64,000 nt of DNA from CALOFP01 sp942492635. Lineage in GTDB: Bacteria > UBP6 > UBA1177 > CALOFP01. Under the pieces are notes generated by a model. The model saw only the letters and a list, made by a program, of their open reading frames with translations, was not told the DNA's origin and searched no databases. Positions 38,380-46,900 of this stretch are shown here, piece after piece. Each line of letters opens with the position of its first letter. Position 1 is the first letter of the stretch. The stretch lies in NCBI GenBank assembly GCA_942492635.1, contig CALOFP010000003.1, positions 1,302,001-1,366,000 of the forward strand. The letters are read 5' to 3'. The position numbers were made by a program, and so were the translations under genes.

Positions 38380-38689
38380 CAGTTGCTCCAACCTTCTTTT
38401 TACAAATCATTTAATACTTTGAACTTAAAAAAACTAACATATTTTCCAATAATAATAAAAATTTCGCTTTCACCTACCGAAATTACAATCTGTGAAACAT
38501 CTCAGCGAACTATTTGATATGACATTTAAAACTTAGATTGTGACGTGAAAAATTTAAGTTAATGAATATTTTTTAATCTTAGATATTTTTTAGGGAATTC
38601 CAGCACAGCGCCCATCCGATTTCTTTGGTATTTTGGGCGGTTGCTATTGGGTTCGAGACGTTGCATGCAGCGTATCTACGGTTTGGTCG
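38380..38689. other. Intergenic region ending in repeat C
   Basis: 310 bases between convergent genes. The right end has a CGCCCA/TGGGCG inverted repeat (about 38610-38640) and then repeat C copy 2. The rest is AT-rich with no feature I can name. Confidence 0.5.
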
Positions 38690-38696
38690 TTACTTC
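38640..38696 (+). repeat. Dispersed hairpin repeat C, copy 2
   Basis: GTTGCTATTGGGTTCGAGAC followed by GTTGCATGCAGCGTATCTAC and GGTTTGGTCGTTACTT, matching 37335-37392. It runs into the 3' end of the vWA lipoprotein gene: the TAA stop of that gene (38690-38692 on the minus strand) is inside the repeat. Confidence 0.65.
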
Positions 38697-40114
38697 TTAA
38701 CTGAAACTTTTTCATTAATTAGACGAATAATTAGTTTGTTCAAAAGTTCAACATCGTAATCTCCAATGGTTGGCTCAATGTGGGAATTCCCAATGCCGCT
38801 ATGATCCGTTAAAAACACATATGTTCCATTTGTTGCAATATTTAAAAAGCGAAGTAAAAACTCTGTCTCCTTATCAACTCCACTCGAAGCGACAGGAATT
38901 ATTGTGATACCCAATTCAGCTGCCTTTTTTACAGTATCATGGATATTAAGAATGATATCATCGGTATGATGAGGTGGCGCATCAAGCACAAGGAACATCA
39001 ATCTTGCAATTGCATTCTCACTCCAATCATGTTCGAACACAGCATTTTCCAGTGCCTTCTCTACAGCTTCAGGGTAGTCCCCTCCGCCATCATGGCTTTG
39101 ATTTTTCAATTGTTTCACAACCGAATCTATATTTTCTGAAAAAGGAAAAGATCTGACAACATATTCATCACCTTCATCCCTATAGTAATTGCAACTTAAC
39201 CTGATTTTCAGGTTCTGCTCCTGGTCCTTCTTTACATTGTTTATGACGTCTGCCATTTCTGATTTGAGAAAATCCAGTTCATCCCCCATAGACCCTGTTG
39301 TATCGAATACAAACATAAGGTCGAGGGTATTGGATACTTTTTCCGAAACATCAAGGTTGACAACAATCGGTGTTTCATACTGCGGCTCAACATTTTCAGC
39401 TATAGCTTCAACTCCATTGTAAGTAGCAACTATTGTAAATATCTCGTTATTCATATCGAAATCCGGAGCGAACAGACCTGCAAAAAGCTCTGCCTGCCCA
39501 GTGTTATTTGACTTTGCTCTCCAGACAATCTCTCCTTTATCATCTTTCAACACAACATCGGCATCGACTAACGGTTTACCATTGTTTTCAACTAAAACAC
39601 TGTACCGGTTCAAGGTATAAAAACCCCAATATTCTTCCATTTGCTTTTGATAATTTTCACTGACGAGCTTTTTCCAAAAATCCCAATTTTCCAAATCACT
39701 CCACTCTCCAGCCGTCAGCTGCCCTGCTTGAGGAATATTGTCATCGGAGTCGCCACCATTTGATGAGCCATCTGACGAACCATCCGAAGACCCTGCATCC
39801 GATGAGCCATCCGACACCCCTTCATCTGGTTCGGAACCCGAGGCACCAGTATCAGAGGAGTCCCCTGAACATCCTGTATCGGTACTCCCCTTGCCATCTT
39901 CCGATGAAGATCCTTCCCCTCCTTCACCACTCGTTATATCACCGCCTGATTCTCCAGATGTTTCTGCTGCCGGAGATTCCTTTTTATCATTAGCATCAGT
40001 GCCTCCCGTTACAACATCACTTGTTTTTTCATTATCTGAGACACTTTCACTGCAGGAAAGAAACAAGAATAGGAACAAAAAAGTAAAACTCATAACAAAC
40101 ATTTTCTTGATCAT
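38690..40114 (-). CDS. von Willebrand factor A (vWA) domain lipoprotein
   Basis: A 474-residue protein from ATG 40114 (GGAGGTAAAC upstream), preferred over an ATG 33 bases earlier. Signal peptide and lipobox are MIKKMFVMSFTFLFLFLFLS followed by Cys. A low-complexity Ser/Gly/Asp linker follows (about 20-140, with repeated SSDGSSDGSS units), then a carboxypeptidase-like beta domain (about 190-265) and a vWA domain (about 275-474). The vWA MIDAS motif is DTTGSMGD, with the downstream Thr/Asp provided by SHDGGGDYPEA. It probably binds a protein partner or metal at the surface. Its stop codon lies in repeat C. Confidence 0.9.
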   Translation of the reverse strand: MIKKMFVMSFTFLFLFLFLSCSESVSDNEKTSDVVTGGTDANDKKESPAAETSGESGGDITSGEGGEGSSSEDGKGSTDTGCSGDSSDTGASGSEPDEGVSDGSSDAGSSDGSSDGSSNGGDSDDNIPQAGQLTAGEWSDLENWDFWKKLVSENYQKQMEEYWGFYTLNRYSVLVENNGKPLVDADVVLKDDKGEIVWRAKSNNTGQAELFAGLFAPDFDMNNEIFTIVATYNGVEAIAENVEPQYETPIVVNLDVSEKVSNTLDLMFVFDTTGSMGDELDFLKSEMADVINNVKKDQEQNLKIRLSCNYYRDEGDEYVVRSFPFSENIDSVVKQLKNQSHDGGGDYPEAVEKALENAVFEHDWSENAIARLMFLVLDAPPHHTDDIILNIHDTVKKAAELGITIIPVASSGVDKETEFLLRFLNIATNGTYVFLTDHSGIGNSHIEPTIGDYDVELLNKLIIRLINEKVSVKK

Positions 40115-40249
40115 GTTTACCTCCAAAAATAGAAAAACTAAATTCAAATAACACTTGTTTAGTGACTCAGAAGTCTAAATCTTATTAAAAAAAAATGGGT
40201 ATGGGTGGGACGGAGTGTGGAGTTGAACTTTTTACTCTTGCTGGGATAA

Positions 40250-40915
40250 CTAGAGTAGTTTTAAATCCATGAATAGAAAGTCGCCGCTTTCATGTTTCTG
40301 GCCTACTTCAATCTCTATTTGTGATGAAAATATCGGAGCGTCATATACGAAGGTGTGAAATTCACCGTTTTCTCCGCAGGGATCGACATTCCTTGGCAAG
40401 GAGTTTAGAAACTCTCTGTCGTAATCTTTTCCTGCAAATGATTTTTCGACTTTTCTTGTGTCGATGCAGCTGATTTTCGTCTTTATTCCCAGATCGATCA
40501 ACTTTCGGGAGAGTTTACCGGTTTCTGTTCCCCAAATTGGAAAAATCGGTTCAATACCGCTACCCGCCATGTTATCAATGCGATAATTTCGAACATCTTC
40601 CAAAAAGAGGTCTCCAAAGGCGAAACAGTCTACTCCTTCCTCTTTTGCCTCTTTGATGAAGTTTTTCATTATTTCACAATAGATTTCATGGGAACAGGGT
40701 GATGGAAGGTCAATAATCTTGATCGGCAACCCTATTTTTTTCGACTGCTCAACTAAAAGTTCCCTTCGAACTCCGTGCATTGCCACTCTTTCAGCTTCGC
40801 TATTTACGGTACAAAATAGCCCGGCCAAATCTATCTCAGGATCCTGCTGCAACTTCATGAGTGCATAGGTACAATCCTTCCCGCTACTCCATGATAACAA
40901 GGTCTTCTTCTTCAT
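40250..40915 (-). CDS. Dph6-related ATP pyrophosphatase (diphthine--ammonia ligase-like)
   Basis: A 221-residue PP-loop ATPase. The ATP-binding motif SWSSGKDCTYAL lies near the N-terminus, followed by the family segments GLFCTVN, MHGVRRELL, GDLFLEDVRNYR, FPIWG and DPCGENGEFHTFVYD. Archaeal and eukaryotic Dph6 amidate diphthine on elongation factor 2, but bacteria lack diphthamide, so bacterial members probably adenylate another substrate. ATG 40915 is preceded by GAGGGG; an upstream in-frame ATG (40966) lacks this. Monocistronic. Confidence 0.88.
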   Translation of the reverse strand: MKKKTLLSWSSGKDCTYALMKLQQDPEIDLAGLFCTVNSEAERVAMHGVRRELLVEQSKKIGLPIKIIDLPSPCSHEIYCEIMKNFIKEAKEEGVDCFAFGDLFLEDVRNYRIDNMAGSGIEPIFPIWGTETGKLSRKLIDLGIKTKISCIDTRKVEKSFAGKDYDREFLNSLPRNVDPCGENGEFHTFVYDAPIFSSQIEIEVGQKHESGDFLFMDLKLL

Positions 40916-40995
40916 AATCCCCTCTCTGATTTCAGAACTACGATTCCGCACAATACCAAAAATCATCGCTTTTTAAATAAAAAAGAATAAAGCAA

Positions 40996-41051
40996 TGTGG
41001 ACGGGGTGAACGCTGTTATGTTTGTGGACGGTTTGGACTCGAAGATTTTAC
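40996..41051 (+). repeat. Dispersed intergenic repeat B, copy 2
   Basis: TGTGGACGGGGTGAACGCTG then TTATGTTT, a 17-base insertion that echoes the opening (GTGGACGGTTTGGACTC), then GAAGATTTTAC. It lies between the Dph6-like and PAS genes and matches 37267-37306. Confidence 0.6.
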
Positions 41052-41105
41052 GGTTCACTGGATGGGAAAACAGCGGGTGCCAAATGGGGTTGTGTTTGAG
41101 ATGGG

Positions 41106-42788
41106 TCAGGTTAGTGGAGATACGAATGCTATCAGATGTACTTTGTCGCCGTAATCTACGAGGGCTGTCCTGACATCAGCAGCAAACTCGCTACCGTCTT
41201 TTCGACGGAATAGGATATCTGTAAAGTAGCCTGTTCTGCTTTCCAGAGCCACACTGAAAGCTTCCATGGCTGTATGCCTATTTTCATCGGAATGCATTCT
41301 TTCAATGACCATTCCTTCTAATTCGGATCGACTGTACCCGAACATCTCTGTCGCGGATGGATTCACGTACTCGACCCACCTCTCTTCAACATTCACAATG
41401 ACTATTCCTTCACCCGCATTCTCTACTGCTGTACGAAACTTCTGCTCGCTTTCTGAAAGCAGTTTTTCCATCTCCTTTCTGCAGCTAATTCTGTAAAAAC
41501 CGTCAAGAAGAGCCTTAAGGTGTTTAATATGGTCGTTATCGTACTTGCTGTCGCTGTCGGTGACCCCCAGGATCATCGCCGGGATTCCGTCACTGACAAA
41601 CGGGATCAAAAGCGATCTTGAAAATGGCAGATCAGCCCTTTTTCGGTTTGAAACCACCGGTTCACCCTCCTCTAGAGCACGTCTGATTGAAAATGAGTTC
41701 TCAATAACTTTCAAAAAACCGTTCCGGATATTTCCAGAACGGGCCACAAGATCCAGCTTTGAATCGCTACCCACTTTGTAAATAAATCCACCTCTGCTTT
41801 CAGAAAGTTCCATTGCACCTTCAAGTCCCATTATCAGAGCCTTTTCAAGGGGTTGGTGCGACATTCGTTTCATATTTTCAATAATGTCGGCCACCAGTTC
41901 TTCTTTACGAAAACAGGCTTCGGCTTTCTCAAGGCTGGTTATGTCCCTTGAAACGCCAAGATAGTATTTGAATGTCCCCGAATCTTCAAATATCGGACTA
42001 ACCGAAAGCTCCGTTACTATGAAGCCTCCTTTTTTATGTGGCTGCTCAATATGAAGTTTCATATCAGGGAGTTCCCTATCGCCTTCGTCAATACTCTGTT
42101 TGGCCATCGCCATGAAGTCTTTCATCTTTTCATAGCTTCTGGGGCTCATCAGTTTTTCAACAGGAAGACTCATGACTTCGTCCGGAGTGTATCCGCGCAT
42201 TCTTTGTACGCTGGGGCTAACGTAGGTCAGTTTGAAGTTTTTATCCATTACCCAGACGACATCGTTCATGTTCTCGGTTACAAGATTAAAAAACTCCTGT
42301 TTACAGATTTTTTTATCAATTTCCGAGACATCCTCGAAACAGAAATTTCTATCTGAAGATACTTCAACGTTTTCCACTGATTTTTCCATTGAAAGATCTG
42401 CAAAAAGGTAGGACATCTCATCACGGAGCGATGTGAATGTGAGGCGAACCGGAATCTTCTCACCTTCGGAATTGCGAAAGAATGATGAGAATTCACAGCT
42501 GCCATCTTCTTCAAAAATTGAACGAAACAATGTTGAAAATGAATTCTTTCCTTCATCAGTCAGAATTTTTTCGAAGTTCGAACCGAAAAGATCTCCGCAC
42601 TTTCTGTTGACTCTCAGAACTTTCATGATTTTTGAAAGTGATTCAATGTCACCTTCATTTATTGCAAATTCCTTATCAGAGGAAAGTTCTCGTCCTGAAC
42701 CGGATTTGATTCTCCTTCTTAACTCGCCGAGGTCCAGTTCCCACATCGGAACGGGGCAATCCATAAATGGAAAAGAGTGATTCGTCAT
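41106..42788 (-). CDS. PAS-PAS-GAF-PAS sensory protein without an output domain
   Basis: A 560-residue cytoplasmic protein. A diverged PAS-like segment (about 1-130) precedes a clear PAS/PAC (about 170-290; NDVVWVMDKNFKLTYVSPSV, then YLGVSRDITSLEKAEA). A GAF domain (about 300-435) and a second clear PAS (about 445-555; GEGIVIVNVEERWVEYVNPS) follow. It ends one short strand after the last PAS with no kinase, cyclase or methyl-accepting domain. It may be a truncated kinase or a partner that signals by contact. AGGTGG precedes ATG 42788. The next gene on this strand starts beyond repeat B, so it ends its transcript. Confidence 0.87.
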   Translation of the reverse strand: MTNHSFPFMDCPVPMWELDLGELRRRIKSGSGRELSSDKEFAINEGDIESLSKIMKVLRVNRKCGDLFGSNFEKILTDEGKNSFSTLFRSIFEEDGSCEFSSFFRNSEGEKIPVRLTFTSLRDEMSYLFADLSMEKSVENVEVSSDRNFCFEDVSEIDKKICKQEFFNLVTENMNDVVWVMDKNFKLTYVSPSVQRMRGYTPDEVMSLPVEKLMSPRSYEKMKDFMAMAKQSIDEGDRELPDMKLHIEQPHKKGGFIVTELSVSPIFEDSGTFKYYLGVSRDITSLEKAEACFRKEELVADIIENMKRMSHQPLEKALIMGLEGAMELSESRGGFIYKVGSDSKLDLVARSGNIRNGFLKVIENSFSIRRALEEGEPVVSNRKRADLPFSRSLLIPFVSDGIPAMILGVTDSDSKYDNDHIKHLKALLDGFYRISCRKEMEKLLSESEQKFRTAVENAGEGIVIVNVEERWVEYVNPSATEMFGYSRSELEGMVIERMHSDENRHTAMEAFSVALESRTGYFTDILFRRKDGSEFAADVRTALVDYGDKVHLIAFVSPLT

Positions 42789-42858
42789 GGCTGTCCACCT
42801 GTATTAAAAACTTCGCATTCTACAATAAATTGAGGCGTTTACACTGTCAAGTTCGAGT

Positions 42859-43782
42859 TCAGGATTCATCAAGCATCCCCTTGTATTCAAAGAGTTTATC
42901 CCTTAGGATTGCTGCATATTCAAAATCCCAATCCTTTGCCGCCTTCTGCATATCTTTTTCAAGGTCGGAAATTCTCTTCTGAAGCGATTTACGGGAAAGC
43001 TTTTTCGACCTCTCCTTTTTCTTTCCGGGAATATGCTCCTCAATATCAAGAATCACCTTTCCGGAAATTGTCCTGGGAGTAATGCCGTGTTCCCTGTTGA
43101 AATCCTCCTGAATTGTCCTTCTTCGCCTTGTTTCATCAATGGCTTCCCGCATACTTCCAGTGATCGTATCAGCAAAGAGGATAACTCTTCCGTTGACGTT
43201 TCTCGCAGCTCGACCTATGGTCTGGATAAGTGACTGGGTCGACCTCAAAAAGCCCTCCTTGTCGGCATCTAGAATGGCAACGAGGGTGACTTCCGGCATG
43301 TCCAGCCCCTCCCTCAGAAGGTTTACACCCACGAGAACATCGAAAACTCCCCGACGAAGGTCCATAACGATCTTAAGCCTTTCAATGGAATCGATATCGC
43401 TGTGAAGATAGCGGGCGCGAATATTTCGATCTTTCAGGAAAGTTGTAAGATCCTCAGCCATCTTCTTGGTCAGAGCGGTTACTAGTACCTTTCCGCCATC
43501 AGCTACTTCAATTTTTATCTCGTCGTGGAGCATTGAAACCTCATCTTTCGCCGGCTTCAATTCGAGAACCGGATCGAGAAGACCTGTGGGACGATTTATC
43601 AGTTCGACTTTTGTGGAGCACTCTTCAAGTTCATATTTGCCAGGTGTGGCGGAAACAAAAAGTGTTTTGGGAAGCTTGGCCTCAAACTCATCAAAGTTGA
43701 GAGGTCTGTTGTCCAGAGCCGCCGGAAGACGAAATCCGTAATCCACGAGGGTACTCTTTCTTGCCCTGTCACCTTTGTACAT
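42859..43782 (-). CDS. uvrB: UvrB, C-terminal part (separated by a one-base frameshift)
   Basis: A 307-residue segment colinear with the second half of UvrB: MYKGDRARKSTLVDYGFRLP, ATPase motifs IV-VI (VLVGVNLLREGLDMPEV; QTIGRAARNVNGRVILFAD) and a C-terminal UVR domain (about 270-305) that contacts UvrC. The preceding fragment ends with TAA just 5 bases upstream. One extra G after the codon pair CCC CAG would fuse the two into a normal protein of about 660 residues. An ATG with AAGGG a few bases before it opens this segment, so re-initiation after the stop is conceivable. The domain call is secure; its status as gene or artefact is not. Confidence 0.85.
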   Translation of the reverse strand: MYKGDRARKSTLVDYGFRLPAALDNRPLNFDEFEAKLPKTLFVSATPGKYELEECSTKVELINRPTGLLDPVLELKPAKDEVSMLHDEIKIEVADGGKVLVTALTKKMAEDLTTFLKDRNIRARYLHSDIDSIERLKIVMDLRRGVFDVLVGVNLLREGLDMPEVTLVAILDADKEGFLRSTQSLIQTIGRAARNVNGRVILFADTITGSMREAIDETRRRRTIQEDFNREHGITPRTISGKVILDIEEHIPGKKKERSKKLSRKSLQKRISDLEKDMQKAAKDWDFEYAAILRDKLFEYKGMLDES

Positions 43783-43787
43783 AGCCC

Positions 43788-44825
43788 TTACTGGGGAAGA
43801 GTCACATGGCTCTCATCGATAATTACCAGAAAATCCCTTCCGAAGTAGTCGATAAGCGTAGGGGGAGGCTCTCCCGGACCTCCTCCGGTCAGGTACCTGC
43901 TGTAATTTTCAATTCCGCTGCAGTAACCGACGGCTTCCATCATTGCAATATCCTGACGAACTCTCTCCTCAAGTCGCTGGGCTTCCAAAAGCTTGTTTCT
44001 CTCACGGAAAAAGGCGAGCTGCCTTTCAAGATCAACTTCCATCATCGATATGGCACGCTTCAGCGTATCCCTCTCAGCCACGTAGTGACTCGATGGATAT
44101 ACAACAAAGGAATCAACGGAGGTTATCTTTTTTCCGTCGAAGGGGTTGATTAGAGATATGGTCTCTATATCGTCGTCGAAATAGGTAACTCTGACCGCAA
44201 CGTTATCTTCGTGTGCCGGAAAAATCTCCACCGTATCACCCCTGACCCTGAACTTTCCGCGTACAAGATCGTAGCCGGTTCGTTCATACTGAATTTCCAC
44301 AAGCTGACGGGCAAGTTCATCAACCGGCATGTTGTCGCCGGCATTGATCGGCACCCTAAGTTCACGGTAGCTTTCCGGACTACCGATACCGTAAATACAG
44401 CTCACGGAAGCTACTATCACCGTGTCGTTCCCCTCAAGAAGGGATTTGGTGGCGAAATGGCGCATTCGGTCGATATCGTCGTTCCTGGATGCATCCTTCT
44501 CGATATATGTGTCGGTTGTGGGCAGGTAAGCCTCCGGTTGGTAGTAATCGTAGTAGCTTATAAAGTAGCCGACCCGGTTTTCCGGAAAAAACTGCTTGAA
44601 CTCACCGTAAAGCTGCCCTGCAAGAGTCTTGTTGTGAGCTATTACCAGCGTCGGCACATTCAACGACTTGATTAAATTGGCCATTACAAAGGTCTTTCCC
44701 GTTCCGGTCGCACCGAGCAAAAGCTCCCTTCTGGATCCGGACTGAAACCTTTTTACCAGTTGATCAATTGCATCAGGTTGATCACCCGACGGGGCAAAAG
44801 GTGATTTTAGTAAAAATGAACCCAC
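43788..44825 (-). CDS. uvrB: UvrB, N-terminal part (separated by a one-base frameshift)
   Basis: About 345 residues from GTG 44825 (GGAGGGAGG a few bases upstream). It carries Walker A GATGTGKTF, the beta-hairpin region YYDYYQPEAYLP that inserts between DNA strands, and Walker B VIIDESHVTLPQ, where it stops at TAA. In intact UvrB the chain continues VRAMYKGDR; here GTA AGG GCT is reached only after a one-base shift. UvrB verifies damage in the UvrABC excision pathway and needs motifs on both fragments for helicase activity. Upstream lies a 360-base gap. Confidence 0.85.
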   Translation of the reverse strand: MGSFLLKSPFAPSGDQPDAIDQLVKRFQSGSRRELLLGATGTGKTFVMANLIKSLNVPTLVIAHNKTLAGQLYGEFKQFFPENRVGYFISYYDYYQPEAYLPTTDTYIEKDASRNDDIDRMRHFATKSLLEGNDTVIVASVSCIYGIGSPESYRELRVPINAGDNMPVDELARQLVEIQYERTGYDLVRGKFRVRGDTVEIFPAHEDNVAVRVTYFDDDIETISLINPFDGKKITSVDSFVVYPSSHYVAERDTLKRAISMMEVDLERQLAFFRERNKLLEAQRLEERVRQDIAMMEAVGYCSGIENYSRYLTGGGPGEPPPTLIDYFGRDFLVIIDESHVTLPQ

Positions 44826-45187
44826 TGGGCCTCCCTCCAAAAATATCTGATTCCAACGATGGATAGGGAACTTCAGACGAAATCAGGTTGCCGGCAGAAT
44901 CCAACTTCCTTTCGGGGCTCCGAATCCGTATCCTTCGGTGTGAGTCGAAAAATTGTTCCTACAGCTCCAGGATACAATTTTTAAAACAATTTTACCCAAC
45001 ATATGAGACTCCGCCTCCGGTTTTTCGAGCACACACTCTTCTCTAGAATTTTATATATTGTTGAACTGTTGTCAAAAGTTTAAAAACCCGACAACAAAGT
45101 AAGACATTGTGAACCATTTATTTGCCTTTTTTTAGCACAGATAATATGATTAGAATACATAACATACATATTGGGAGGATTAATTAA
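44826..45187. other. Divergent intergenic region between uvrB and the thioesterase gene
   Basis: 362 bases. The right part holds a good promoter for the thioesterase (given separately). The left part, GC-richer near 44880-45030, shows no gene. The uvrB promoter must lie here, but no clear LexA-type operator is seen. Confidence 0.5.
45122..45150 (+). promoter_or_regulatory. Sigma70-type promoter of the thioesterase gene
   Basis: TTGCCT (45122-45127) and TATGAT (45145-45150) with a 17-base spacer, 37 bases before the ATG. Confidence 0.6.
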
Positions 45188-45595
45188 ATGAGCAGAAAAA
45201 AGCAGTTCACGGTTTTACCCGAACATTGTGATCACTTCGGTCTCATAACCTACAACGTCTACCTGGACTGGGCCAATGAAAGCAAAAAAGACTTCCTCTA
45301 CAATGCAGGATGCAGCATTGAGGAATTCGAAAACAAGGGTATCAATCTTGTGACGGTAAATATGAATTTGAGATGCATGGAAGCCTGTTTTGAGGGTGAT
45401 AAAGTTACAGTTGAAACACTTACAGACAAGGTCAACGACCACTCCATATACTTCACATTCATCGCGAAGAACCTGATAAGCCAGGATACCATATTCAAGG
45501 TAGACAGCGAAGTTTACGCCGTGGACGAAAAGGGACGCACCGTCAGATTTCCAGACGAGGATTTTGAAAAATTAAAAGGAACCGTAGAAATCTAA
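45188..45595 (+). CDS. Acyl-CoA thioesterase, 4HBT hotdog family
   Basis: A 135-residue hotdog-fold protein. The 4HBT signature is visible as ...EHCDHFGLITYNVYLDWANE near the start, where an Asp or His close to the start is catalytic in the family; here HCDHFG replaces the usual DxxGHVN pattern. It ends with the strand VYAVDEKGRTVRFP. Members hydrolyse acyl-CoA in the cytoplasm; chain length is unreadable. GGGAGG lies 9 bases before the ATG. The gene is monocistronic and convergent with the ABC ATPase gene. Confidence 0.85.
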   Translation: MSRKKQFTVLPEHCDHFGLITYNVYLDWANESKKDFLYNAGCSIEEFENKGINLVTVNMNLRCMEACFEGDKVTVETLTDKVNDHSIYFTFIAKNLISQDTIFKVDSEVYAVDEKGRTVRFPDEDFEKLKGTVEI

Positions 45596-45699
45596 ACTCA
45601 CTCCGTCATCACTCCAAAAATTCATTACAAGAGCCACCAGAGAAAAATTTTAAACTCACAACTTTTTCGAAAGAATCGAAACCCAAAAGAAATTGGAAT

Positions 45700-46431
45700 C
45701 TATCCGTACCTGTCAACATTGAAAAACCGTTTTACCCTCATGTCTTCACTCTTCTCCGCTTCGGTCAGTGTGCCGAAGAAGATCACTCCTCCACCTCCGA
45801 GCATCAGAACTTTCTGGGCCGAACGTCGGATGCTTAAAAGTTCGTGGGTTACGGTAAAAAAGGTTATCCCCAGTTCTTCGTTCAACTTGATGAAGAGCAT
45901 ATCCATGTCTCGAGCTGTAACCGGATCGAGGCCGGCCTGGGGTTCATCGAAAAATATTATCTCAGGATCCATCACCATTGCCCGGGAAAGGGCCGCCCGC
46001 TTTTTCATACCTCCCGACAACTCGCGGGGATACTTCTTTCCATGTTGAGAAAGGTTGGTCATGTAAAGCTTTTCCTTAGCGATATCAAGGGCCATCCGAT
46101 CGGGAAAAGAGGGGTAGTGCATCTTTATGGGAAGCATCACATTCTCTTCTATGGTAAGCGAATTGATGAGGGCTGAATTCTGGTACAATATACCGATTTT
46201 TCTGTAGAAGTCGCTCTCTTCCGGAAGAGGATGAACCACATTGTCGCCGTTGAATCCAATGGTACCCTCCATCGGAGGATTGAGACCGACAATGGCCTTA
46301 AGCAAAGTTGATTTTCCACAGCCCGATTCGCCCAGAACAACAAAACGCTCACCTTTCTCTATCCTGAAAGTGACATTCTGGAGAATTACATTGTCGCCAT
46401 AACCTGTTTTTAAATTTTCTATAACAAGCAT
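45700..46431 (-). CDS. MlaF-like ABC transporter ATPase
   Basis: A 243-residue nucleotide-binding subunit. Walker A GESGCGKST (about 34-42), signature LSGGMKKR, Walker B IIFFDEPQAGLDP and an H-loop in VTHELLS are all intact. The LSGGMKKRAALSRAM form and the length are typical of the MlaF/Ttg2A family, which powers lipid transport between the membranes with MlaE, MlaD, MlaB and MlaC. No permease or MlaD lies next to it, so it would have to pair with proteins encoded elsewhere. AAAAGGAGG precedes the ATG. Confidence 0.88.
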   Translation of the reverse strand: MLVIENLKTGYGDNVILQNVTFRIEKGERFVVLGESGCGKSTLLKAIVGLNPPMEGTIGFNGDNVVHPLPEESDFYRKIGILYQNSALINSLTIEENVMLPIKMHYPSFPDRMALDIAKEKLYMTNLSQHGKKYPRELSGGMKKRAALSRAMVMDPEIIFFDEPQAGLDPVTARDMDMLFIKLNEELGITFFTVTHELLSIRRSAQKVLMLGGGGVIFFGTLTEAEKSEDMRVKRFFNVDRYG

Positions 46432-46504
46432 AACTCCTCCTTTTCTGAGGAATTATAATGAGCAACTTTGCTTTTACAAAATTTTATTGATGGTGACGAC
46501 AAAC

Positions 46505-46801
46505 TCACTCATCACGATCCGAGGAGTTCTCTTCGAGAATAGATACCCAGATTCGCATATCCTTGAGCAGACCGTCCATCTTCCTGATACTGCCCTCGAT
46601 ACGGTTAAGAGAATCCTGAGCGGTTTTTCTTTTCGATACCTTAAAATCATCAATGGATATGTCCATGGTCATGAGGTTTTTGGATAGCCTGTCACAATCA
46701 TGCAGACTTTTTTCCATCATAGAAAGCAGATCATCCATTAGAAGGCAGTTGAAAAAATCACCTTCCCTTAAGGTTTTTTTCTTTCCGCTACGCTGTTTCA
46801 T
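46505..46801 (-). CDS. Small hypothetical helical protein
   Basis: About 98 residues from ATG 46801 (GGGGCGGA upstream); an ATG 12 bases earlier is also possible. It is charged and helix-forming, with coiled-coil-like heptads in the centre (LSMMEKSLHDCDRLSKNLMT; LNRIEGSIRKMDGLLKDM). There is no signal peptide, membrane span or named family. It lies between the CheR-like and MlaF-like genes on the same strand with gaps of about 70-100 bases, so it may share their transcript. Real gene likely; function unknown. Confidence 0.65.
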   Translation of the reverse strand: MKQRSGKKKTLREGDFFNCLLMDDLLSMMEKSLHDCDRLSKNLMTMDISIDDFKVSKRKTAQDSLNRIEGSIRKMDGLLKDMRIWVSILEENSSDRDE

Positions 46802-46900
46802 TCCGCCCCACATATAAATAGACCACTCTCTATTTTATCAGGGGGTCGGAACAAACTCAACAAGTAATTCGTTCCGTATTCTTTTATAAAGTTTTATTGA

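Noticed and set aside
43780..43795. Programmed frameshift in uvrB
   Set aside because: The bases around CCCCAG-TAA do not form a known slippery heptamer with a downstream stimulator, and uvrB is not known to use recoding. A simple one-base loss is more likely.
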